A stretch of DNA of 35,155 nucleotides, taken from contig LUJM01000081.1 in NCBI GenBank assembly GCA_001689415.1, forward strand, positions 1 to 35,155, given 5' to 3'. The notes under the pieces were generated by a model, which saw only the letters and a list, made by a program, of their open reading frames with translations, did no database searches and had not been told where the DNA came from. Positions 7,380-16,913 of the stretch are shown here, piece after piece. The translations under genes and the position numbers were made by a program. Positions within the stretch are counted from its first letter, which is position 1; each line of letters starts with the position of its first letter. This DNA is from Bacteroidales bacterium M2. GTDB taxonomy: Bacteria > Bacteroidota > Bacteroidia > Bacteroidales > Muribaculaceae.

Positions 7380-8494
7380 AAAGAAAAAAGATTCTTTTCT
7401 TCCATTTTGATCTTGGAAATGGCGGTGCCGAGCGGGTACTGGTAAATCTGGCGAACAGTCTTGACCCAGAAAAATATGATGTCGAAATAAGGACATTGTT
7501 CAATACCGGGCCGAATAGGACTCTGATAGGCGACGCAGTCAGATATACATATGTATTTAATTGTCGACAGTTCAGAGGTATAAGCCCGTTGCTTCAAGTA
7601 TTCCCACCTTCGTTGCTGCACAAACTGTTTATCCGCGGGAAGTATGATGTTGAAATTGCATTCAGAGAAGGATGTCCGAGTCGGATAGTTAGTGGCGGCA
7701 GTGCTGCGACCGATAAATTCAGCTGGATTCATACCACTTTGAAGTCGGAAAAAATCGCTGCCCGCGGATATCGGAGCATGAAGGAATTTCGTGCCTGCTG
7801 CTCCAAATTCAAGAAAATAGCGGCAGTGTCAGGGTCGGTTTGTGAATCTGTGAAGAAATGGTTGCCGGACTTTTCGAATCTCGGCATTGTATATAATGTC
7901 ATTAATCCGTCGGAAATCCGAACTATGGCCATTGAGCCGATAGATATGAATCTGGATAGCGGCGGCATTGTTAATATGATTACAGTCGGACGTCTGACGG
8001 CTGTGAAATCGTTTGACCGTCTGCTGAAATCACTAAAGACTGTTGCAGATAACGGTTTTTCGAATTGGCATTTATACATAGCCGGAGTAGGGGAGCTGGA
8101 AAGCTCCCTTATAGATATGACAGCTGAACTTGGACTGACGTCTAAAGTTACGTTCCTCGGATATCAGAACAATCCTCACAAGTATGTATCTAAGATGGAT
8201 CTGTATGTATGTTCGTCGTTGATAGAGGGATATAGCACGTCGGTAACAGAAGCTATTATAAACCAAGTTCCGGTTCTGACTACGGATTGTGCCGGTATGA
8301 ATGAGATATTGGCAGATTCGGGAGCTGGTCTTATCGTGGAGAATAGCGAAAAAGGACTTTCGGATGGTCTGGAAAGAGTGCTTTCCGATTCTTCGTTCTT
8401 AAATGCTATGAAATCTGCGGCGGTGAAACGTTCTGATTATTTTTCAAAAGAAAATTCAATACAACAATTCGAGCAATTCGTTTTTGATGAGTGA
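7376..8494 (+). CDS. Family 4 glycosyltransferase (GT-B fold)
   Basis: A 372-residue GT4-type enzyme. The N-terminus MKRKKILFFHFDLGNGGAER is the typical acceptor-domain start with the glycine-rich loop. The C-terminal donor domain begins near NMITVGRLTAVKSFDRLL, and the EGYSTSVTE segment gives the E-x7-E motif used for nucleotide-sugar binding. The ATG at 7376 overlaps the pyruvyl transferase stop (ATGA), deciding the start over an upstream in-frame codon. It probably builds the capsule repeat unit using a nucleotide-sugar donor of unknown identity. Confidence 0.9.
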   Translation: MKRKKILFFHFDLGNGGAERVLVNLANSLDPEKYDVEIRTLFNTGPNRTLIGDAVRYTYVFNCRQFRGISPLLQVFPPSLLHKLFIRGKYDVEIAFREGCPSRIVSGGSAATDKFSWIHTTLKSEKIAARGYRSMKEFRACCSKFKKIAAVSGSVCESVKKWLPDFSNLGIVYNVINPSEIRTMAIEPIDMNLDSGGIVNMITVGRLTAVKSFDRLLKSLKTVADNGFSNWHLYIAGVGELESSLIDMTAELGLTSKVTFLGYQNNPHKYVSKMDLYVCSSLIEGYSTSVTEAIINQVPVLTTDCAGMNEILADSGAGLIVENSEKGLSDGLERVLSDSSFLNAMKSAAVKRSDYFSKENSIQQFEQFVFDE

Positions 8495-9476
8495 GGGTTT
8501 AATATCTATAATAATGCCTGTTTACGGTGTTGAACGATATATCGCACAGGCAATCCGCAGCGTGCAGTCCCAGACATATTCGAATTGGGAACTTATCGTG
8601 GTGAACGACGGTACAAAAGATCGCAGCAGAGAGATCGCAGCAGATTTTGCTGTGGCCGACAAGCGAATAAAAATAGTAGATAAAGAAAACGGTGGCCTGT
8701 CGGATGCCCGGAATGTCGGATTGAAGCATGTAACCGGCGAATATGTCAACTTCTTCGATAGCGATGACTGGCTGGAGCCGGACTTTTTAGAAAATCTGGC
8801 AGCCAAACTTGAAGTTGATAGCTCTGATATGGCAGTCTGTGGTTATTATGTGGATATAATAGACTCGGAGGGTAATCTGATCAGTCGGGACACAAGAGAC
8901 ATTATTCCAAGTAAAGGCGCATCTGCCTCGGAATATTTTTATCTGATGGAACGCTTTTTGAATTTTGCATGGAATAAGCTCTACAGACGTGAATTCATAG
9001 AGAAAAATGGTCTGAAGTTTGAAAAGAGTTTATGGCTGATAGAAGATTGCGAATTTATATCAAGGGTGCTACCATGTCGGCCTAAGATCAGCTTTATTAA
9101 TTATGCCGGGTATCATTATGTGCAGCGGCAGGAAGTGACATTATCGAAGAAGTTCAATACGCAGGTTGTTGATTTTATCCGTAGGAAGATGACCCTTTAT
9201 CAACCTGTATTGTCTTCATTGGGTGCTCCTCAGGAGATTGTCGATGGTATATACGAAGATATGCGTGCATATAGTTCTGTCTATCTGATTAAACAGATGG
9301 TAAAGAGTCTTGATTACAAGGCTTTCAGAACCCAAGTGCGCCGTCTTTATGAAGATACATTGTTAAATCCGGGAGCGATACGTCTGAATAATTGCAGGAA
9401 CAAGGTCGAGATTGTGATTATGATTCTTGCAAAATTGAGACAGTATCGTCTGATCCATTTTTGTACAAAAAGGTAA
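8487..9476 (+). CDS. Family 2 glycosyltransferase
   Basis: A 329-residue GT2. The motifs are in order: ISIIMPVYGVERYI at the N-terminus, SQTYSNWELIVVNDGT near 31-46, GGLSDARNVG near 71-80 and FFDSDDWLEPDF near 90-101, the last containing the metal-binding DSD. WNKLYRREF and IEDCEF mark the usual acceptor-side region near 155-190. The ATG at 8487 overlaps the end of the upstream GT4 by 8 bp. A cytoplasmic enzyme extending the repeat unit; specificity unknown. Confidence 0.9.
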   Translation: MSEGLISIIMPVYGVERYIAQAIRSVQSQTYSNWELIVVNDGTKDRSREIAADFAVADKRIKIVDKENGGLSDARNVGLKHVTGEYVNFFDSDDWLEPDFLENLAAKLEVDSSDMAVCGYYVDIIDSEGNLISRDTRDIIPSKGASASEYFYLMERFLNFAWNKLYRREFIEKNGLKFEKSLWLIEDCEFISRVLPCRPKISFINYAGYHYVQRQEVTLSKKFNTQVVDFIRRKMTLYQPVLSSLGAPQEIVDGIYEDMRAYSSVYLIKQMVKSLDYKAFRTQVRRLYEDTLLNPGAIRLNNCRNKVEIVIMILAKLRQYRLIHFCTKR

Positions 9477-9508
9477 AATGCGTTTATTCAATAATTTACA
9501 CATCGTGT

Positions 9509-10642
9509 ATGACAATAAAAAAGATTGAAAATCAAGTCGTATTATGCGGATATAACAGCTTTAACGCCTATGGGATGTTGCGGAGTCTTGGCGAGACGGG
9601 CATCTCTCCCACGCTGATTATAAACCGTTGCGCTTATCCATTTCTTGCAAAAAGCAGGTATGCTAAAAATGGAGTATTCTATTTTGATAATCCGCAAGAA
9701 CTTCCGGGCCTTATTCGCAAGCATATCAGAACTGCAAAAGCCAAGCCTATAGTAATCTGTTGTGATGATCCTTTACAGTCAGTCATGGATTGTAATTATG
9801 ATGATTTCAAGGATGAATATCTGCTTTCGAACTGCAATGGAAAACAGGGCGAGATCACGCGCCTGATGGATAAGGATGTGCAGATGGATATTGCAAGCAG
9901 GTGTGGTGTTATTGTTCCAAAGACATGGAAAATAAAAAAGAGCGGTTCAATACCTTCTGATATGATATATCCATGTATTGCTAAACCGGAACTCTCGATT
10001 AATGGTTCGAAAGCAGAGATAAAGGTATGTCAGAATCAAGAAGAACTAATGCAAGTAATTTCTAATAGGAATTATTTGGTTCAAGAATATATAGATAAGG
10101 ACTACGAGGCTATAATATGGGGATCTTCATTGAGTAACAGATCGTACTATGTTCCCGGAATATCAACAAAAATAAGACAATATCCCGACCGGCAGGGGGT
10201 AACATCTTATGGCGTAATGCAACCGTTCAATGATAAAACAGTGATTGACCTTAAAGCAATAAATGAATTCTTACATCACATTCATTATACAGGGATGTTT
10301 TCTATTGAATTTGCAATAAAGGGGAATATTGGTTATTTACTTGAAATTAATCTTAGAAATGATGGTCTACAGTATTTTTCTACGGCTGCCGGCGCGAATT
10401 TGCCATATATATACATCAACTCGTTGTTAGGTCAAGAGTTTGTTGAACCAACGATCACAACGCCATTGTACTTTATGGGCGAAATAACAGATTTCAAACA
10501 GATATTCCGAAAGAAAGTCTCGACCTTAGGATGGTTGAGAGATCTATTCCGTACAAAGTGTTTCTTCATCTTTAATTGGAGAGATCCCAAGCCTTTTGTA
10601 TACCAGCTTAGTGGCAAATTATTATCCCGTTTTCACAAATAA
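9509..10642 (+). CDS. ATP-grasp ligase, carbamoyl-phosphate-synthase-like (capsule modification)
   Basis: A 377-residue ATP-grasp protein. The N-terminus (VVLCGYNSFNAYGMLRSLG) resembles the nucleotide-binding pre-ATP-grasp domain of CPSase/D-aspartate-ligase-like enzymes. YPCIAKPELS near residue 153 supplies the ATP-site Lys, LVQEYIDKDYE near 190 the hinge segment, and YLLEINLRNDG near 275 the metal-binding Glu/Asn. Such enzymes join a carboxylate to an amine through an acyl phosphate; here an amino acid or similar group could be attached to a sugar. The ATG at 9509, 32 bp after the previous gene, is chosen because the longer frame overlaps the upstream GT2 out of frame. Substrate unknown. 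Confidence 0.75.
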   Translation: MTIKKIENQVVLCGYNSFNAYGMLRSLGETGISPTLIINRCAYPFLAKSRYAKNGVFYFDNPQELPGLIRKHIRTAKAKPIVICCDDPLQSVMDCNYDDFKDEYLLSNCNGKQGEITRLMDKDVQMDIASRCGVIVPKTWKIKKSGSIPSDMIYPCIAKPELSINGSKAEIKVCQNQEELMQVISNRNYLVQEYIDKDYEAIIWGSSLSNRSYYVPGISTKIRQYPDRQGVTSYGVMQPFNDKTVIDLKAINEFLHHIHYTGMFSIEFAIKGNIGYLLEINLRNDGLQYFSTAAGANLPYIYINSLLGQEFVEPTITTPLYFMGEITDFKQIFRKKVSTLGWLRDLFRTKCFFIFNWRDPKPFVYQLSGKLLSRFHK

Positions 10643-10645
10643 GTA

Positions 10646-11560
10646 ATGCTATCGATAGCTAATTTCATAAGGAGATTAAAGTCTCCGTTCAATTATAATA
10701 TAGGTTTCGTAGACATAACGCCTGCTGAATTTATTGAAGAAGAGGGTTTTGGCAAGCGTAAAATCGAATGGATGAAGCATCGGTATAACGACCGATGGTT
10801 TGCGGATCCGTTTATCGTCGGAGCCGATGACGACAAAATCATAGTTCTCGCAGAAGAAAAACAATATGGGATTCCTGGTAGTCTGGTGCAACTGACAGTC
10901 TCGCAGGTTGGTAAATATCTGATTGATCGTGTCGAAATCCTGAAACTGCCGACGCATTTGTCATATCCCAATCCGATTGAATATGACGGTAAAACATATA
11001 TCTATCCCGAGAATAGCCAGTCGGGAAAATTGTCGATATATGAATATAGCAATGGCACACCATTAAAATTGATCACTACGTTGATCGATAAGCCATTGAA
11101 TGATTCAAGCATCGTAATAAATCCAAAAGACGGGAGGTGTTATCTTATAGCGACAAGTACAGATTTGGATCCGCATAATCAGACACTTATTTTCGAGGCT
11201 GAATCAATTATGGGTAAATGGGCTCAAGTATCAGGTAATCCTATAATTACTGATAACCGCTATGCCCGCCCGGGTGGCAACTTCTTTAGAGTTAAGGACT
11301 CGTTGTACCGCCCTGCTCAAGATTGTGCATGTATATATGGAAATTCGCTTCATATTATGAAGGTTGATTCATTGAATCCGTGGAGCGAACAAGAAGCGTT
11401 TCATCTAAAGCCTTCGTCGTATAAGTATTCCAAAGGGTTGCATACGCTGAATTTCCACGATTCAGGGATTGCAGTGATAGATGGGAATGGTTATGCCTAC
11501 CCGTTCGTCGGAAGAATTCTGGGGCCCGTACTTGAGCGAATGATACATCCATCGAAATAA
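10646..11560 (+). CDS. Beta-propeller-like protein resembling the GINT1 N-terminal domain
   Basis: A 304-residue soluble protein with no signal peptide. It resembles the N-terminal, glycosidase-family-43-like propeller domain of glucosamine inositolphosphorylceramide transferase-type proteins: the DRWFADPFIVG motif (about 50-60) and repeated blades such as HLSYPNPIEYDGKTYIYPE (about 108-126) and ARPGGNFFRV (about 207-216). It lies 3 bp after the ATP-grasp gene and 9 bp before the polymerase, so it belongs to the capsule operon. It may bind or modify nucleotide sugars; it lacks an obvious GT-A or GT-B domain. Activity is unknown, and family assignment is by remembered motif resemblance. Confidence 0.6.
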   Translation: MLSIANFIRRLKSPFNYNIGFVDITPAEFIEEEGFGKRKIEWMKHRYNDRWFADPFIVGADDDKIIVLAEEKQYGIPGSLVQLTVSQVGKYLIDRVEILKLPTHLSYPNPIEYDGKTYIYPENSQSGKLSIYEYSNGTPLKLITTLIDKPLNDSSIVINPKDGRCYLIATSTDLDPHNQTLIFEAESIMGKWAQVSGNPIITDNRYARPGGNFFRVKDSLYRPAQDCACIYGNSLHIMKVDSLNPWSEQEAFHLKPSSYKYSKGLHTLNFHDSGIAVIDGNGYAYPFVGRILGPVLERMIHPSK

Positions 11561-11569
11561 ACCTAATAA

Positions 11570-12667
11570 ATGATACCGGCACAATTATATTCCACGGTCT
11601 ATTATTTTATAGTTACGATTCTTACAATCGGATTGTCATTGAATTATGCTAATTATGACAATTCACGATTAAGATCTGATATCAAGAGGCCGACTGTCGG
11701 GGCATTCGTTGTAATGCTGACGTTTGCTCTGTTTATCGGCTTCCGCCCTATTAGTGGTGTGTTTATCGATATGATGAATTATCATATGTTCTATAATTTC
11801 AGATGTGGGCAGCCTTTTGTTTTTGATTCTGATACAGACAATCTGTTGTTTGATAATTTATTGAGTTATCTTGCTGCAAACGGATATGATATACGAATAT
11901 TTTTTGTGACAATTGCGCTGATTTATTTCGGCGGGATGTTCATCGCGATGCGGAAAATGTTTCCGAAGGATTGTCTTTATGCGTTCGTGATATATCTTGG
12001 CGCGTTTTCCACGTTCTCCTTCGGAACAAATGGTATCAAGGCAGGTGCGGCGGCATCGATGTTTCTGTGCACGCTGGCGTATATGCATAATAAAAAGTAT
12101 CTGCTGTTATTGGCTGCGATTACTTTCGGATTTCACCATTCGATGGTGTTGCCGCTTGGCGCATTGGCTATAAGTTTCTTTTATCGCAATACACGAGTAT
12201 ATCTGTATGTGTGGCTGTGCTGCATTTTACTTTCGGCATTGCATGTCACTGCATTTCAGGAGATCTTTAATTCGATGGCCGATGAGCAGGGTCAGAATTA
12301 TCTGTCGCAGGTCGACGGTGAGGCAAGCCATGGTTTCCGTCCGGATTTTATCTTTTATAGCTCTTTCCCGGTATTGGTAGGATATTATGCAATGTTCCGG
12401 CATAATTACAGGTCAAAGACGTATACAACTTTATTCAATACGTATTTGATTACAAACTCGGTTTGGATGCTGTGTATGTATGCAAGCTTTACCAACCGTA
12501 TTGCATATCTCTCTTGGCAGATTTTACCCATTGTTATGATTTACCCATTCTTTGATAAGGAATTCGTAAATATGCAATATCGCAAACTGAATATTGTGGC
12601 GTGGTGGCATCTTGGGTTCACATTGGCAATGCAAGTTATTTATTATGGACTTATAAAAGTAAGATAA
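11570..12667 (+). CDS. wzy: Wzy-type polysaccharide polymerase, EpsG family
   Basis: A 365-residue inner-membrane protein with about ten hydrophobic helices. Family signs are the GFRPISGVFIDMMNY segment (about 57-71, normally containing R and D after the second helix), the FGTNGIKAGAA segment near 146-156, which corresponds to the NxxRQ-like motif of EpsG proteins, and GFHHSMVLP near 184-192. It polymerises flipped repeat units at the periplasmic face. The only polymerase candidate in the locus, it fits with Wzx at 3312. Confidence 0.82.
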   Translation: MIPAQLYSTVYYFIVTILTIGLSLNYANYDNSRLRSDIKRPTVGAFVVMLTFALFIGFRPISGVFIDMMNYHMFYNFRCGQPFVFDSDTDNLLFDNLLSYLAANGYDIRIFFVTIALIYFGGMFIAMRKMFPKDCLYAFVIYLGAFSTFSFGTNGIKAGAAASMFLCTLAYMHNKKYLLLLAAITFGFHHSMVLPLGALAISFFYRNTRVYLYVWLCCILLSALHVTAFQEIFNSMADEQGQNYLSQVDGEASHGFRPDFIFYSSFPVLVGYYAMFRHNYRSKTYTTLFNTYLITNSVWMLCMYASFTNRIAYLSWQILPIVMIYPFFDKEFVNMQYRKLNIVAWWHLGFTLAMQVIYYGLIKVR

Positions 12668-12674
12668 TATTCTA

Positions 12675-13472
12675 ATGAAAAAACCGAGGATTTCCGTAAT
12701 TATCGGAATATATAATTGCGCGCCTACGCTTGGTGAGGCTCTTGATTCGATGTTGGCACAGACATGTCAGGACTTTAAAGTTATACTTTGTGATGACGGG
12801 TCGCGCGATGATACCATTAAAATCGCTCAAAAGTATGTTCAAAGGTATCCCGACAAGTTCATTCTGATACGCAACGAGCGCAATATGGGGCTTAACTATA
12901 CTCTGAATCATTGTCTGGAGTACGCCGACACTGAATTTGTGGCCCGTATGGATGGCGACGATATATCTTTGCCGACAAGATTCGAAAAGGAATTGAGATT
13001 TCTTGATGAGCACCCAAAATATGCGATAGTTTCTACTCCGATGGTGTATTTCGACGAGAATGGAGATTTTCGCACAGGGCGCGGCGGATATGAGCCTACA
13101 CATTCTCAATGCGCCATAGGTACACCTTTTTGCCACGCTCCGTGTATGGTGCGGACAGAGGCGTATAAGGCGGTAGGGGGATATACCGTAGATCCCAAAC
13201 TTTTGCGCTGCGAAGATTATCACCTGTGGATTAAAATGTTCGCAAAAGGTTATCGTGGTTATATGCTCTCAGAGGCATTGTATAAGATGCGCGATGACCG
13301 CGCGGCAAAGCGTCGCCGCAATTTCAAGGGAAAGATTCGTGTGATGAACGTTCAGCGCTATGCCATCCGTTCGCTCCACCTACCCAAATGGAAGTATATC
13401 TATTGTCTGCGTCCTATTATAGTGGGTCTGCTTCCCGACTTCATATATAACTATCTGCATAGACGAAAATGA
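12675..13472 (+). CDS. Family 2 glycosyltransferase
   Basis: A compact 265-residue GT2. RISVIIGIYNCAPTLGEALD opens the GT-A fold (residues 5-24), followed by DFKVILCDDGSRDDT near 34-48, NMGLNYTLN and the metal-binding MDGDD near 94-98. The HAPCMVRTEAYKAVGGY segment (about 153-169) is typical of the central acceptor region, with EDYHLW near 178 supplying the usual ED catalytic pair. ATG at 12675 follows the polymerase by 7 bp and the end overlaps the next gene by ATGA. The sugar is unknown. Confidence 0.9.
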   Translation: MKKPRISVIIGIYNCAPTLGEALDSMLAQTCQDFKVILCDDGSRDDTIKIAQKYVQRYPDKFILIRNERNMGLNYTLNHCLEYADTEFVARMDGDDISLPTRFEKELRFLDEHPKYAIVSTPMVYFDENGDFRTGRGGYEPTHSQCAIGTPFCHAPCMVRTEAYKAVGGYTVDPKLLRCEDYHLWIKMFAKGYRGYMLSEALYKMRDDRAAKRRRNFKGKIRVMNVQRYAIRSLHLPKWKYIYCLRPIIVGLLPDFIYNYLHRRK

Positions 13473-14632
13473 AACCAATAGGTAGAAAGGTTCTGGTTAT
13501 AATCAACTTGTTCAGCTCGGCAGAGAATTTTGTCGGCGGCCAGTTTGGTTATTTGCAGGAGAACGGCTACGAGATGCACCTCATTTGCAGTCCCGATAAA
13601 GGTATCGATGCGTTTGCCCACCGACAGGGCATTAGGTATCGGGCCATACCATTGAATAGGCAACTAACTCCATGGCAGGATCTGAAATCGCTCGTTTCGA
13701 TATGCCGCTATATCCGACACAATAAAATTGACACTGTCATCGGTCATCAGATCAAGGGCAGGTTACTCGCTACGCTTGCATCATTCATAACTCATGTACC
13801 GCATGTGGTGATTTTCGCCCACGGTGCGATTTTCGAAACTGCCACGGGGCTTAAAAAGCGTCTGCTTATAGCCGAGAGCCGCTTAGAATCCGCGTTGTCC
13901 GACAAAGTAGTGTGTGTAAGCGGATATATCCGAGATCTCAGGAAAAATCTTAAAATCGATCGCCCGGACAAACAATTCATTCTTGGAGCTGGCACATGTG
14001 GAGGCATTGATACAACGCATCGATTCAATCCTGATCTTGTCGCACCCGATACAATCGATAGACTCAAAGCCAGGTATGGTATAGTGCCAGACGATTTCGT
14101 GATTGGTTTCGTAGGCCGATTGGTACGTGATAAGGGCGTTATAGAACTTATAGAAGCGTTTAAGATTTTGAAAAAACGCTGTCCACGACGCTCATTGAAA
14201 CTTATGGTGGTCGGTTCGCCTGAGAAACGCGACGGGCTGCCGCAAGCGACATTGGACTTCTTGCAAAATGCGGATGATGTCATTTATACCGGCCATGTTC
14301 CACATAATGATATGGGGCTGCAATACCTATGTATGGATTGTCTTATTCTGCCGTCCTACCGCGAGGGCTTCGGCTTCTGCAATATTGAAGCTCAGGCAAT
14401 GGGTGTACCGGTCCTCACCACCCATATCACCGGTTGTCGCGATTCGATAATAGATAGGTCTACCGGATTATACATAGATCTCGCTCCTGAAGACATTGCA
14501 AAAAAAATCGAGTTGCTTTTCGATGAAAATTTTAGAATGGAACTCGGACGAAAAGGCAAGCAATGGGTTAGGGAAAATTTCGACCATACCAAAGTGTGGC
14601 CGTATGTAAAGCAAATGTTAGATGAACTATAG
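13469..14632 (+). CDS. Family 4 glycosyltransferase
   Basis: A 387-residue GT-B enzyme. The N-terminal domain has a long HQIKGRLLATLA segment like UDP-GlcNAc/GalNAc-type capsule GT4s. The C-terminal donor domain starts near FVIGFVGRLVRDKG (about 209-222), and PSYREGFGFCNIEAQAMG (about 293-310) contains the E-x7-E pair. The start overlaps the upstream stop (ATGA). It may act early in repeat-unit assembly, because many capsule GT4 proteins of this form follow the initiating transferase, but that is inference. Confidence 0.9.
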   Translation: MKPIGRKVLVIINLFSSAENFVGGQFGYLQENGYEMHLICSPDKGIDAFAHRQGIRYRAIPLNRQLTPWQDLKSLVSICRYIRHNKIDTVIGHQIKGRLLATLASFITHVPHVVIFAHGAIFETATGLKKRLLIAESRLESALSDKVVCVSGYIRDLRKNLKIDRPDKQFILGAGTCGGIDTTHRFNPDLVAPDTIDRLKARYGIVPDDFVIGFVGRLVRDKGVIELIEAFKILKKRCPRRSLKLMVVGSPEKRDGLPQATLDFLQNADDVIYTGHVPHNDMGLQYLCMDCLILPSYREGFGFCNIEAQAMGVPVLTTHITGCRDSIIDRSTGLYIDLAPEDIAKKIELLFDENFRMELGRKGKQWVRENFDHTKVWPYVKQMLDEL

Positions 14633-14637
14633 TAATT

Positions 14638-15225
14638 ATGAGTAACAATAAAAAACTGAGCCTAACTTATCGCTTCTTAAGAACAGTAGGTCTTAATTAT
14701 TCAGAGGAAGAATACGGTCAAGTGTCCCTTTGGGTTGTAATCAAGCGCGTATGCAAAACCTATCGTGACAGCTTTCTCTTGAAATATATCATGGATTCAT
14801 GGTTGCTTTCTCCACTTACTCCTCGTAAGCTTCGTCCATCCATCTTGCGGACAATAGGCTGCAAAGTTGGCAAAAATGTTTTTGTTGGCGATAAGGTGTG
14901 GATAGATGCTGGCCATTCTGATTTGATAACTATTGATGACCATGCACACATCGCAAGTGGTTGCCGTCTTTTATGTCATCAACGAGACTTATCAGATTAC
15001 AGAATTGGTGATGACTATGCCAAACTTGGATATAAATTGAAACCAATTCATCTGTGCAAAGGCAGTCTTATTGGAATGGAGACGTTTGTTATGCCTGGAG
15101 TAACAATTGGGGAAGGTGCGATTGTCGGAGCAGGGTCATTAGTAACCAAAGATATCCCGGCATGGACAATTGCTACAGGAAGACCTGCAAAGGTAGTAAA
15201 GGAAATTCCCCAAAGAGAGCTATGA
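14638..15225 (+). CDS. Left-handed beta-helix acyl/acetyltransferase
   Basis: A 195-residue hexapeptide-repeat transferase. An N-terminal helical region (1-70) precedes the LbH coil: IGCKVGKNVFVGDKVWID (about 79-96), a loop with the conserved LCHQRDL His region near 118, then MPGVTIGEGAIVGAGSLVTKD (about 158-178) and a GRPAKVVKEI tail typical of WcaF/NodL/CysE-like O-acetyltransferases. It probably O-acetylates the capsule sugar using acetyl-CoA. It overlaps the polysaccharide deacetylase start (ATGA), suggesting linked modification steps. Confidence 0.85.
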   Translation: MSNNKKLSLTYRFLRTVGLNYSEEEYGQVSLWVVIKRVCKTYRDSFLLKYIMDSWLLSPLTPRKLRPSILRTIGCKVGKNVFVGDKVWIDAGHSDLITIDDHAHIASGCRLLCHQRDLSDYRIGDDYAKLGYKLKPIHLCKGSLIGMETFVMPGVTIGEGAIVGAGSLVTKDIPAWTIATGRPAKVVKEIPQREL

Positions 15226-16100
15226 ATATTCTAACTTTCGATATAGAAGAATGGTCTTTGGAAAAAGACTATTTCGGTAATCATAAGGGAAGATATGCCG
15301 AATACGATAGGATTTTGGATATTATTCTTGAAATTCTTGCACAAAACGATACCACTGCAACATTCTTCTGCCTCGGAAAAATAGCGAGTGACTTCCCCCA
15401 TGTAGTAAAGAAGATTGCAGCTAATGGTCACGAAATAGGTAGTCATTCTAATGCTCACAAATGGGTTAATAAGATGACGCCGGATGAATTTCGTAAAGAC
15501 ACTTATGAGGCAATATCTATCCTTGAAGATTTATCCGGAGCTAAAGTGAAAAGTTTTCGGGCCCCAGCATTCTCCATTGGTGAATCAAATAAATGGGCAC
15601 TTGAAATACTTGCAGAAGCAGGAATTGAAAACGATGCTTCAATTTTCCCAGGCGTAAGAGATTTCGGTGGTTTCCCAAATTTCAACGAGCATAGACCATG
15701 TATAATTAAATATAAGGGATACCAACTAAATGAGTTCCCAATACCACTCTATTCTCTTCCTTTTGTAGGAAAACAGATAGCATATTCAGGTGGCGGATAT
15801 TTTAGGTTATTGCCTTTGTCCTTTGTTAAGAATAGAATGTCTGGCACTGATTACAATATGTGCTATTTTCATATTGCCGATTTACTAACAGATAAAGCTC
15901 CACTTCAAAATCGAAAAGATTTCGAATCTTATTTCAAAGAGGCCGGTCCCCTTCATCGTCGGCTGATGCGATATTTCAAATCTAACATAGGCCGAAAGTA
16001 TGCTCTCCCGAATATGCAGGAGCTCATAAAGGTCTTCCCTTTTACCTCAATCGAAAGTTACTTGGATAGAAATACATTGAAAACTTTCATTGATCTATAA
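15222..16100 (+). CDS. Polysaccharide deacetylase family protein (CE4-like)
   Basis: A 292-residue NodB-homology domain protein without a signal peptide, of the DUF3473/exopolysaccharide-associated type. Motif 1 is LTFDIEEW (residues 3-10), carrying the catalytic and metal-binding acids. Motif 2 is HEIGSHSNAH (about 66-75), giving the two metal His. Motif 3 is SFRAPAFSIG near 108-117, and CYFHIADL near 212 is the late His motif. It would remove N-acetyl groups from a sugar of the repeat unit. The ATG at 15222 is chosen by overlap with the upstream stop and because the protein begins exactly at motif 1. Confidence 0.85.
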   Translation: MNILTFDIEEWSLEKDYFGNHKGRYAEYDRILDIILEILAQNDTTATFFCLGKIASDFPHVVKKIAANGHEIGSHSNAHKWVNKMTPDEFRKDTYEAISILEDLSGAKVKSFRAPAFSIGESNKWALEILAEAGIENDASIFPGVRDFGGFPNFNEHRPCIIKYKGYQLNEFPIPLYSLPFVGKQIAYSGGGYFRLLPLSFVKNRMSGTDYNMCYFHIADLLTDKAPLQNRKDFESYFKEAGPLHRRLMRYFKSNIGRKYALPNMQELIKVFPFTSIESYLDRNTLKTFIDL

Positions 16101-16205
16101 GAATCTTCCGGAATCCAAGCAATTTTTATGTAGGATATTGATAAGGTTTTACCACTCTTCTCTTAAATTGGATTTGAAATGCGTATATAATTAACTGTTC
16201 TTATT

Positions 16206-16913
16206 ATGAAACAGCCAATCTATTTAGATTACGATCATATCGTACAGAGTATAATTAGTTTTAAGATAGAATCTTTTTTCAATGATTCCTATATAGTGTC
16301 GCTTATTACAGAGGCTTTTAACAGACTTAATACCGTGCCCCGGTTTAGCGAGTTTAATACTGACACCCCTAAGTATGGCAACATCTCCTTGTTCAGTAAT
16401 GGCCTTTTCTGTTATTTTATAAAAAACGGAGTTTTACAATTGAACTGCGTTGAAAAATATCGTGGATGGAGCAAGTATTCGAGGTTTATATCGGATCTTT
16501 TAGAGATATTAAGCAAACACGATATTAGGTATAAAGATTTGCAAGTTCGTTATATTAGTATATTTGAGGAGATATCGATCTTTGATAAGATTAACGGAAA
16601 AGTAGAACTTAATGCATTTCCTAAATTTGAGAATATCAAATTATCCTTCAGTTTCGTCGTCGCTGGCAAACCCGAAAAAGGTATCGGAAATCCTATAGCG
16701 CATATCGAAGCCAGAAACTGGATTCCATCAAGAAATGGAGATGAACACGCGTCAGTTGTTGATATAACTGTCAAAAGAGACTCTGTATTTAATAATAAAG
16801 ATGTCCTCCTTGATGCCATAGAATTTTACCATGAGCAAGAAAAAAATGTTTTCTTCAGTTTTATCTCTGGGAGTTTTATAAATGAATTAGGTCCGCATTA
16901 TTCAAATGAATGA
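16206..16913 (+). CDS. TIGR04255-like family protein, first gene of AT-rich cassette
   Basis: A 235-residue soluble protein. It resembles the sporadically distributed TIGR04255 family: a beta strand followed by EKYRGWSKYSRF (residues about 82-93), the VRYISIFEEI segment (about 113-122) that takes the place of the family's LRYIN motif, and a C-terminal HEQEKNVFFSFIS block (about 208-220). The molecular function of the family is not known to me. The gene has its own 105-bp upstream gap, is more AT-rich than the deacetylase before it, and overlaps the next gene by 8 bp. There is no capsule-type motif, suggesting cargo transferred into the operon. Confidence 0.7.
   Translation: MKQPIYLDYDHIVQSIISFKIESFFNDSYIVSLITEAFNRLNTVPRFSEFNTDTPKYGNISLFSNGLFCYFIKNGVLQLNCVEKYRGWSKYSRFISDLLEILSKHDIRYKDLQVRYISIFEEISIFDKINGKVELNAFPKFENIKLSFSFVVAGKPEKGIGNPIAHIEARNWIPSRNGDEHASVVDITVKRDSVFNNKDVLLDAIEFYHEQEKNVFFSFISGSFINELGPHYSNE

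Noticed and set aside
16101..16205. Dedicated promoter for the AT-rich cassette
   Set aside because: The 105-bp gap is AT-rich but holds no TAnnTTTG box with a spaced TTTG, and no terminator, so an own promoter cannot be claimed.
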